Notes under the pieces: model-generated
Told to the model about the DNA's origin: nothing
Databases searched by the model: none
What the model saw: only the letters and a program-made list of their open reading frames with translations
Made by a program: the position numbers and the translations under genes
Assembly (NCBI GenBank): GCA_900545215.1
Contig: UQXW01000055.1
Coordinates: forward strand, 1 to 11,990
Direction of reading: 5' to 3'
Length of the DNA: 11,990 nucleotides
Source of the DNA: an uncultured Bacteroidota bacterium
Lineage (GTDB): Bacteria > Bacteroidota > Bacteroidia > Bacteroidales > P3
Shown: one piece after another, positions 5,901 to 11,990 of the stretch
Layout: every line of letters begins with the position of its first letter
Position numbering within the stretch: the first letter of the stretch is position 1

Positions 5901-8828
5901 ATGATGGTGAAAGATGGTTTGGAAAGTTTGAAATCCCGCTTGAAAGGTGAATTACGCTTTGATGAGGTAAGCCGTATATTGTATTCCACCGATGCGTCTG
6001 CATACAGGCAGATGCCTTTGGCTGTATTCGTACCATGCAAAGACTATGTGGAAGATATAAGGTTGCTTTTGGATTTTTGTAAGCGAAACAATGTATCTCT
6101 CATTCCTCGTGCCGGCGGCACGTCTCTTGCCGGTCAGGTTGTGGGTGAGGGTATAGTGGTCGATGTGAGCAAAAATCTTAAGGATATTATCGAGGTAAAT
6201 AAGGAAGAACATTGGGTTCGGGTGCAACCGGGTGTCGTGTTGGAAGATTTGAATATCTTTTTGAAGCCTTACGGTTTGTTTTTCGCTCCCGAAACTTCAA
6301 CTGCAAACCGTTGTTGCATAGGAGGCATGGTGGGAAATAATTCTTGCGGTCTGCATTCCTTGGTTTATGGTAGTGTGAGAGAGCATATTTTGGAGGCCAA
6401 GGTAATTCTTGCGGACGGAGAGGAAGTCATGCTGAAAGAGATTGATGAAAGGGAGTGCCGCAAAAAGGCTGAAAAGGATACTGCGGAGGGCAGGATATAC
6501 AGGTACATACTCGATACCTATTCGGACAGAGAAATAAAGAATACGGTTGAAGATGCTTTCCCCGATAAAAGTCTTACGAGAAGGAATAACGGTTATGCAT
6601 TGGATACTTTGACGGAGGGTTTTCCTCTGAACCTTGCCCGCTTGTATTGCGGTAGCGAGGGAACATTGGCTTTTGCCACGGAGTTCAAATTGAACTTGTT
6701 GCCTTTGCCTCCGAAAGAGAAGGCATTGGTGTGTGTGCATTTCAACTCCTTGCAGGACAGTTTCAAGGGAAATCTGACGGCTTTACGACATAAGCCTATG
6801 GCTGTGGAATTGATGGATAACAACATCATAGAGGCGGCATACAGGAATTTGGAACAGAGGGAGAATACTTTCTTTATAAAGGGCAAGCCCGAGGCAGTGT
6901 TGATTGTCGAGTTTGCAGCCGCAAAAAAGGAAGAATTGGAAAGGAAGGCAAAGGCTCTTGTCGAAGATTTCAAAGTCGGGGGCAAGGCATACGATTACAG
7001 CATTGTTTATGGAGAGGATACGAAGAGGGTTTGGAGTTTGCGAAAGGCAGGGTTGGGTTTGTTGACCAATGTCCCGGGGTCTTTGAAACCGGTATCGGTG
7101 GTGGAGGATACGGCTGTGGCTGTGGAGAAGCTGCCGGATTACCTTCGGGAATTCCAAGATATGCTTGACGGGTACGGTTTGAGTTGTGTGTATCATGCCC
7201 ATATAGCAACGGGGGAATTGCACTTGCGTCCTGTATTGAATTTGAAAGAAAAGAAAGATGTGGAGTTGTTTCGGAGGCTTGCATACGATACCGCATTATT
7301 GGTGAAGGAGTATGGCGGCAGTCTGAGCGGGGAACATGGGGACGGAAGATTGCGTGGCGAGTGGATACCTCTTATGTATGGTGAGAGGGTTTATGGTTTG
7401 ATGAAAGAAATGAAGCATGTTTGGGATTCCGACAACGTTTTCAACCCCGGTAAGATAGTTGACAGCCCCGCAATGAACGTCAATCTGCGATATGAGGGGG
7501 CAAGGCTTGGAGATTTTCATACGTATTATGATTTCACCAAGGAACAAGGTGTGTTGTGTGCGGCAGAACAGTGCAACGGTGCGGCAGAATGCAGGAAGAG
7601 CAGTCTTATCGGAGGTTTGATGTGTCCGACTTTCAAGGTCAGCGGCAGGGAAGAGGAGAGTACACGGGCAAGGGCAAACATAGTAAGGGAAATGCTTTCT
7701 TTCTCCGAAGAGAAAGACCCTTTGGAAAGCAGAGAGGTGAAGCAGGTATTGGACGATTGTCTGATGTGCAAGGCTTGCAAGAGAGAATGTTCGTCCAATG
7801 TGGATATAAGTAAATTGAAAAGCGAGGCTTTGCAACATTATTACGATAAGCACGGCTACCCTTTGAGTGTATTGTTGATGAACAGCCTGCCACGCATGCA
7901 GAGAATAGCTGCGGCAATGCCGTCCGTGTATAATTTTTTTGTTACAAACGGATTTACATCAGGCTTGTTGAAGTCGGTTATGGGCTTTGCGGAAGAAAGA
8001 AAGTTGCCGAAAATTCGATGCTGCAACTTCGATAAACTGATTAAACAGGAAACAGGGTCGAATGAAAGGGTCGAGAAATCCGGTGGTCATACCATATACA
8101 TATATATAGACGAGTTTTCCCGTTTTCAAGATACGAATGTGGCAAAGAAAGCAGTGGCATTGTTTTCGGCTTTGGGCTACAAGGTAAAGAAAGCTCCTGT
8201 CTGCGAAAGCGGAAGAATAGCGATAAGCAAAGGAATGCTCAAAAGAGCAAAGAAAATCGCAAGAAAGAATATAGAAGCCTTGCTGTCTGTTATTTCAAAG
8301 GATAGTCCATTGGTAGGCTTGGAGCCGTCGGCATTATTGAGTCTGAGAGATGAGTATCCGGTTTTGGCGAATGAGTTCGACGGGTTGGAGGAGATGAATC
8401 GTAATGTCTATCTTTTCGATGAGTTTATTGCAAAAGAAATAGACGAAAACAGAATAAAGAGTTCGTCATTCACAGACAAGGAAGAACATATCCTCCTTCA
8501 CGGACATTGTCAGCAAAAGGCATTGATAGGCACTGCCTGCATGGAAAAAATATTATCTTTGCCGAGAAATTACAAAGTTGAGGTACTTCCTACGGGTTGT
8601 TGCGGCATGGCGGGAAGTTACGGATACGAGAAAAGACATTACGAAATGAGCAAAAGGATTGCAGAGAGTGTTCTCGTGCCTGCGATAAAGAATGCACCGG
8701 AAGAAACAATCGTTGCCGCACCCGGTACAAGTTGCAGAGAACAAATAAGGCACTTTACTTCGCGAGAGGCTTTGCATCCGCTTGAAATACTGTATAACGC
8801 ATTGAAACCAAATCATAAAAGCAAATGA
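5901..8828 (+). CDS. FAD-linked oxidase fused to Fe-S / CCG-domain subunit (D-2-hydroxyacid dehydrogenase family)
   Basis: A 975-residue fusion of a GlcD-type flavoprotein and a GlpC/heterodisulfide-reductase-type iron-sulfur protein, the layout of YdiJ and related D-lactate or D-2-hydroxyglutarate dehydrogenases (about 950-1020 residues). The PCMH-type FAD-binding domain carries PRAGGTSLAGQ (69-79) and GSEGTLAF (about 251). The FAD-oxidase C-terminal domain includes HIATGELHLRP and SGEHGDGRLRG (about 476). Cluster ligands follow: C558, C564 and C575-Pro, then C620-x2-C623-x2-C626-x3-C630, where Ser replaces the usual final Pro. The C-terminal CCG-type region keeps HGHCQQK (C870) and GCCG (C900-C901), while the first CCG unit is degenerate (CESGR). 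It should oxidise a D-2-hydroxyacid and pass electrons through the Fe-S centres to a membrane or soluble acceptor; the exact substrate cannot be read. ATG at 5901 or 5904 follows the promoter. The stop overlaps the next start by 4 bp (ATGA). Confidence 0.9.
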   Translation: MMVKDGLESLKSRLKGELRFDEVSRILYSTDASAYRQMPLAVFVPCKDYVEDIRLLLDFCKRNNVSLIPRAGGTSLAGQVVGEGIVVDVSKNLKDIIEVNKEEHWVRVQPGVVLEDLNIFLKPYGLFFAPETSTANRCCIGGMVGNNSCGLHSLVYGSVREHILEAKVILADGEEVMLKEIDERECRKKAEKDTAEGRIYRYILDTYSDREIKNTVEDAFPDKSLTRRNNGYALDTLTEGFPLNLARLYCGSEGTLAFATEFKLNLLPLPPKEKALVCVHFNSLQDSFKGNLTALRHKPMAVELMDNNIIEAAYRNLEQRENTFFIKGKPEAVLIVEFAAAKKEELERKAKALVEDFKVGGKAYDYSIVYGEDTKRVWSLRKAGLGLLTNVPGSLKPVSVVEDTAVAVEKLPDYLREFQDMLDGYGLSCVYHAHIATGELHLRPVLNLKEKKDVELFRRLAYDTALLVKEYGGSLSGEHGDGRLRGEWIPLMYGERVYGLMKEMKHVWDSDNVFNPGKIVDSPAMNVNLRYEGARLGDFHTYYDFTKEQGVLCAAEQCNGAAECRKSSLIGGLMCPTFKVSGREEESTRARANIVREMLSFSEEKDPLESREVKQVLDDCLMCKACKRECSSNVDISKLKSEALQHYYDKHGYPLSVLLMNSLPRMQRIAAAMPSVYNFFVTNGFTSGLLKSVMGFAEERKLPKIRCCNFDKLIKQETGSNERVEKSGGHTIYIYIDEFSRFQDTNVAKKAVALFSALGYKVKKAPVCESGRIAISKGMLKRAKKIARKNIEALLSVISKDSPLVGLEPSALLSLRDEYPVLANEFDGLEEMNRNVYLFDEFIAKEIDENRIKSSSFTDKEEHILLHGHCQQKALIGTACMEKILSLPRNYKVEVLPTGCCGMAGSYGYEKRHYEMSKRIAESVLVPAIKNAPEETIVAAPGTSCREQIRHFTSREALHPLEILYNALKPNHKSK

Positions 8829-10762
8829 ATCGCCTATATCATAAAATGTTGGCATTGATAGATAAATTCATGTCCGACAGGTATATTCCGGCATGGGTTG
8901 TCGCTTTGATAGATGCCGTAATCGTTGTGTTGTCCGTTTTCATATCGGGATTGCTTCTCGATGTGAAAGAACAATGGTTTCATTTTCCTTTCGATGCTTA
9001 TTCTTTGCGGTTCATTTGTCTTACGAGTATTTTTCTCATATCGGCTTTGAGAGTGTTCAATGTTCATCGCAGTGTGATAAGATACTCTTCTTTCAGCGAT
9101 ATGATGCGAATTCTTCTTGCGGTGCTTTCTTCCACGGTTGTACTTTTTGTAATCGATGCCGTGTATAAGTTCAATGTCGGCATGGATTATATTCCGAAAG
9201 AGCTTATCGTGATAGATGCCTGTATCAGTTATGTGCTATTGTTCATGTTTCGTATGTTTGTGCGATGGCTTTTCGAGAAAGCGTACAAGGCGGGTATAAA
9301 TACGGAACTGAATACACAGGTCGTGATTTTCGGTGCGGGTAGGACGGGTACGGCAACGGCTAATACCCTTGCGAGTGCTTCGAGAAAATATTATATCAAG
9401 GGTTTCATAGACGATGATCCCAATCTTTGCGGAAAGACGATAATGGGTCAGAAGATTTATCCGAGGGAAAAGCAGGAGTTTTTGATTAAATACAAGGATA
9501 TAGACCAACTTATCATTGCAACGAACAGGATAAGCACGGAAAGAAAGAACGAAATTTTCGAGTTGTGCCATGCAAACAAGGTAAAGGTTCTTACAGTGCC
9601 ACCCATAAGCACTTGGACGGACGGTAAATTAAGCGAAAATCAGATTAAGGAAATAAGAATTGAAGACCTTCTGGGCAGGAAAGAGATAAAAATCAACAGC
9701 AATCTCATTAACAGCGAGCTGTCGGGTAAAAGGATTTTGATAAGCGGTGCTGCCGGAAGCATAGGAAGTGAAATCGTAAGGCAGTTGACAAATTTCCCTG
9801 TCGAACTCATATTGTTGGACTCTGCCGAGACGCCGCTCTATAACATAGAAAACGAATTGGAGGATAAGTATCCGAACGTCCATAAGAATATTATCATTGC
9901 TTCGGTTACCGATAAGAATGTTTTGAAAGAGGTGTTCGCAAAGTATAAACCCCAAATCGTTTTTCATGCTGCGGCATATAAGCATGTTCCTATGATGGAG
10001 CGTTCGCCTTATGAGGCGGCATACAATAATATTATAGGTACAAAGAATATTGCGGATACGGCTTTGGAGACAGGAGTGGAGAAGTTCATAATGATTTCCA
10101 CAGACAAGGCTGTCAATCCAACCAATGTGATGGGTGCAAGCAAGAGATATGCCGAGATGTATATACAGCAGTTGAATTTTTGTGGCGTAACCAAGTTCAT
10201 AACCACCCGCTTCGGAAACGTGTTGGGTTCGAACGGAAGCGTTATTCCTCGTTTCAAGACTCAAATTCTTCGAGGCGGTCCCGTAACTGTTACTCACCCC
10301 GAAATCACTCGTTATTTCATGACAATTCCCGAGGCAAGCCGTTTGGTTTTGGAGGCTGCCACCATGGGGAAAGGCGGTGAGATATTCCTTTTCGATATGG
10401 GTGAAGCGGTAAAGATACGTTCCCTTGCCGAAAGAATGATAAAACTTTCGGGGCTTGAACCTGATAAGGATATTGAAATAAAATACACGGGCTTGCGTCC
10501 CGGCGAAAAACTCATGGAAGAGCTTCTGACAAAGAAAGAGAACACCCTTCCGACATATCATGAGAAGATATTCATTGCAAAGCAGGAAGATGTAAATCCG
10601 CAGGAGGTCGAAAAGAGTATAAGCGAATTGGCGGAACTTCTGTCTTCCGACCAAGAGAACAGAGATATGGCAATAGTGGAGAATATAAAGCACTTGGTTA
10701 CTACTTTCAAAAGCAACAACAGCGTTTACGAAGTGCTTGACGAAAAGAATGAAAAGGTATAG
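8825..10762 (+). CDS. Membrane nucleotide-sugar 4,6-dehydratase, CapD/PglF/WbpM family
   Basis: A 645-residue inner-membrane enzyme, full length for the large branch of the family. Four hydrophobic segments (about 23-45, 61-78, 95-113, 126-147) precede a first Rossmann domain (VVIFGAGRTG, 166-175) and a catalytic SDR domain starting ILISGAAGSIGSE, with its NAD(P)-binding GAAGSIG at 308-314. The active site shows STDKAVNPTNVMGASKR: T426, D427, K428, then M436 and K440, so Met takes the place of the usual SDR Tyr, as in PglF and WbpM. It should convert UDP-GlcNAc (or a similar UDP-sugar) to the 4-keto-6-deoxy intermediate, on the route to bacillosamine, QuiNAc or FucNAc-type sugars for O-antigen, capsule or glycoprotein. 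No aminotransferase or epimerase lies beside it here, so the end product is unknown. The ATG overlaps the preceding stop by 4 bp, and the 3' end overlaps the glycosyltransferase gene. Confidence 0.93.
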   Translation: MNRLYHKMLALIDKFMSDRYIPAWVVALIDAVIVVLSVFISGLLLDVKEQWFHFPFDAYSLRFICLTSIFLISALRVFNVHRSVIRYSSFSDMMRILLAVLSSTVVLFVIDAVYKFNVGMDYIPKELIVIDACISYVLLFMFRMFVRWLFEKAYKAGINTELNTQVVIFGAGRTGTATANTLASASRKYYIKGFIDDDPNLCGKTIMGQKIYPREKQEFLIKYKDIDQLIIATNRISTERKNEIFELCHANKVKVLTVPPISTWTDGKLSENQIKEIRIEDLLGRKEIKINSNLINSELSGKRILISGAAGSIGSEIVRQLTNFPVELILLDSAETPLYNIENELEDKYPNVHKNIIIASVTDKNVLKEVFAKYKPQIVFHAAAYKHVPMMERSPYEAAYNNIIGTKNIADTALETGVEKFIMISTDKAVNPTNVMGASKRYAEMYIQQLNFCGVTKFITTRFGNVLGSNGSVIPRFKTQILRGGPVTVTHPEITRYFMTIPEASRLVLEAATMGKGGEIFLFDMGEAVKIRSLAERMIKLSGLEPDKDIEIKYTGLRPGEKLMEELLTKKENTLPTYHEKIFIAKQEDVNPQEVEKSISELAELLSSDQENRDMAIVENIKHLVTTFKSNNSVYEVLDEKNEKV

Positions 10763-11759
10763 GGCATTTATAGCGGGTAATCCGAAAAGTATAAACCTGC
10801 AAAATTTCAGAAGCCTTGTGGGAGATTACTTTTCCGATACCGAGGTTTCGGCAGACATAAACTTCGGTATAAGAAATTTTTTCTCTGCTTTTGTGCAAAC
10901 AAGGCGGGAACTGACTGCTTACAAGCCCGATATTATCATATTGTATCAACTGAACCTTACGGCTTTCATTACTTTGCTGGCAAACAAAAGGCGTATTCCC
11001 GTTCTTGCCGTCGGAGTGGGCAGCGATGTTCTGCTTATGCCGAAGCGTAATTTCATATTCGGAAAAATGTTACGCTACATTCTTTCGCATTCCACACATT
11101 ACAATGCAGGCAGCGATTATCTTGCTTCTCAAATGCGGCTGTATTGTCCGACCGGCAGCGACATCATGATTGCCAACCTCGGAATAACACCCGTCGAGCC
11201 GACGGAAAAACAAAACATCATATATTCCAATCGTCTTCATTCCCCACTTTACAGAGTGGAGTTCATAATCAAGGCATTCGCAAACTTTGTACGCAAACCT
11301 GTGTATGCGGATTGGAAACTTGTCGTGGCAGGTTGCGGCAGGGAAAAGGAATTTTCGGACTTGGCAAAAGCATTGTCGATAGGAGATAAGGTCGAAATAA
11401 CAGGCTGGCTTACCCCTTCACAAAATGCAGAATACTATGCCAAAAGCATGGTTTACGTATCCATTCCCATAAGCGACGGAGTGCCTGCCTCTCTCATGGA
11501 AGCCGTGAGTGCGAAATGCCTACCTGTGCTAAGTAATATACCTGCGTACGAGAGCCTTACGGAAAACGGCTTACAAGCGGTAATGCTTAGCGATGAAGAA
11601 ATAGGGAATTGCGATTTCTTGGATAAAGCATTGACTTGCGGTACAGCCGAAATGATGGAACGCAACAGCAAATTCGTGCATACCTTTTCCGATAAGGAAC
11701 TCAACAGAAAGCGATTTACGGATTTGTTCGACGAGATTTTCGCCTCTCGAAAACCATAA
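10749..11759 (+). CDS. GT4-like glycosyltransferase (GT-B fold)
   Basis: A 336-residue cytoplasmic protein with no membrane segment. The N-terminal half (PDIIILYQLNL, then PVLAVGVGSDV) and C-terminal half (YSNRLHSPLYR at about 159-169, VVAGCG at 192-197, ITGW, then ISDGVPASLMEA) have the layout of family 4 transferases. The donor-site E-x7-E motif appears as D243-x7-E251, with Asp for the first Glu, and the usual Lys after the Arg-containing strand is not obvious. These are departures, not proof of inactivity. It probably adds a sugar to a lipid-linked glycan built with the upstream dehydratase product, but donor and acceptor cannot be read. I chose the ATG at 10749, overlapping the upstream gene by 14 bp. 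An in-frame TTG at 10737 would add four residues and is less likely. It is the last gene of the operon. Confidence 0.85.
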   Translation: MKRYRAFIAGNPKSINLQNFRSLVGDYFSDTEVSADINFGIRNFFSAFVQTRRELTAYKPDIIILYQLNLTAFITLLANKRRIPVLAVGVGSDVLLMPKRNFIFGKMLRYILSHSTHYNAGSDYLASQMRLYCPTGSDIMIANLGITPVEPTEKQNIIYSNRLHSPLYRVEFIIKAFANFVRKPVYADWKLVVAGCGREKEFSDLAKALSIGDKVEITGWLTPSQNAEYYAKSMVYVSIPISDGVPASLMEAVSAKCLPVLSNIPAYESLTENGLQAVMLSDEEIGNCDFLDKALTCGTAEMMERNSKFVHTFSDKELNRKRFTDLFDEIFASRKP

Positions 11760-11788
11760 TTTCTTCTTTTCAACAAACGTCTGTTTGT

Positions 11789-11858
11789 AAAGCACGGAAA
11801 TGAAATGTGGAATATATTTCCTCGTGCTTGTAATTCGTGCTTTCAAACTGTTTTTTTT
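11789..11858 (+). terminator. Probable terminator of the three-gene operon
   Basis: AAAGCACG (11789-11796) can pair over 8 bp with CGTGCTTT (11836-11843), and over 7 bp with an earlier copy CGTGCTT (11823-11829). The second form is extended by GGAAAT/ATTTCC (11796-11801 with 11816-11821) if two bases bulge. A run of eight T follows at 11851-11858. A small 6-bp hairpin, ACAAAC-GTCT-GTTTGT (11773-11788), lies just upstream. The stems are imperfect compared with the terminator at 2816-2851, so strength is uncertain. Confidence 0.5.
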
Positions 11859-11887
11859 GTGTCTTGAACAAATAATGCGGTGAAATA

Positions 11888-11919
11888 TTTGTCTGTTTGA
11901 AAGCTTATATGTAGTTTTG
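11888..11919 (+). promoter_or_regulatory. Bacteroidota-type promoter of the right-hand partial gene
   Basis: TTTG (11888-11891) and TAGTTTTG (11912-11919) are separated by exactly 20 bp, a full match to the TTTG-N20-TAnnTTTG consensus. The predicted start near 11926 leaves a leader of only about 13 nt before the ATG at 11939. The gene beyond is therefore probably a separate transcription unit. Confidence 0.8.
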
Positions 11920-11938
11920 TAGGCAAAACAATCAAATT

Positions 11939-11990
11939 ATGAAGACAAGAGTATTATTATTGGCAGTTATTCTGGGCATATCTGGCTGGA
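11939..11990 (+). CDS. Partial CDS, start of a probable exported protein
   Basis: Only 17 codons are visible before the window ends: MKTRVLLLAVILGISGW. A Lys/Arg-containing start followed by a Leu/Val/Ile-rich stretch is what the beginning of a signal peptide looks like; no lipobox Cys is seen before the edge. The strong promoter just upstream supports a real start. Nothing more can be said about function, and placement with the glycan genes may be incidental. Confidence 0.65.
   Translation, partial: MKTRVLLLAVILGISGW

Noticed and set aside
7556..7813. Cys- and Arg-rich + strand frame inside the dehydrogenase gene
   Set aside because: It is a +1 reading of the Fe-S cluster region. The main frame carries correctly spaced Cys ligands throughout, so there is no frameshift or nested gene to support.
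9629..10693. A 354-codon open frame on the - strand
   Set aside because: It lies wholly antisense to the dehydratase gene, whose family motifs are unmistakable. Its translation is rich in Cys, His, Tyr and Arg with no motif, as expected of a shadow frame.
10737..10748. TTG start for the glycosyltransferase
   Set aside because: It adds only MTKR, and an ATG follows four codons later at 10749, with a sensible N-terminus for the family and less overlap with the upstream gene.

Overview
The window looks like chromosomal DNA from a member of the Bacteroidota, probably a Bacteroidales. The clearest sign is the promoter class: TTTG-N20-TAnnTTTG occurs exactly at 589-620 and 11888-11919, a near match lies at 5845-5877, and a reverse-strand TATCTTTG lies at 5756-5749. 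Leaders are short and lack obvious Shine-Dalgarno sequences. Gene content agrees: an EF-G paralogue, a membrane vWA protein of a type common in this phylum, a DjlA-like TerB/J-domain protein, a large FAD/Fe-S dehydrogenase, and surface-glycan enzymes. There is no rRNA, tRNA, CRISPR array or recognisable mobile element.

Layout. Positions 1-664 carry no convincing gene. They hold an array of long inverted repeats (152-192, 220-254, with alternative pairings to 257 and 275), an 8-bp inverted repeat (459-497) and the promoter of the first gene. Positions 665-2803 encode an EF-G-like translation factor (EF-G2 type) whose G3 motif has Tyr where catalytic His is expected. It converges on a leftward two-gene operon, with a strong bidirectional terminator (2816-2851) between them. 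That operon reads right to left: a TerB/J-domain membrane protein (5719-5006), then after 4 bp a 698-residue vWA membrane protein (5001-2905).

A 181-bp divergent control region (5720-5900) carries a promoter for each direction and two identical copies of an 11-bp palindrome, TTTCGCCGAAA. To its right is a rightward three-gene operon with overlapping genes: a 975-residue GlcD/GlpC-type FAD and Fe-S dehydrogenase, a membrane nucleotide-sugar 4,6-dehydratase (CapD/PglF/WbpM family), and a GT4-like glycosyltransferase. A terminator-like structure at 11789-11858 follows. The window ends inside the first 17 codons of a gene with its own promoter and a signal-peptide-like N-terminus.

How the genes may work together: the dehydratase and glycosyltransferase fit modified-sugar synthesis and transfer for surface polysaccharide or protein glycosylation. 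The dehydrogenase is translationally coupled to them, although it belongs to a family of D-2-hydroxyacid oxidation enzymes. The TerB/J-domain plus vWA pair resembles, by domain content, a membrane-tethered version of Ter-type stress modules. The EF-G2-type protein has a paralogue in Bacteroides thetaiotaomicron reported to support translation without GTP hydrolysis during carbon starvation. No wholly new system is proven. The best leads are the TerB-J/vWA pair, the G3 substitution in the EF-G paralogue, the mutually exclusive hairpins at the left end, and the paired palindromes between the divergent operons.
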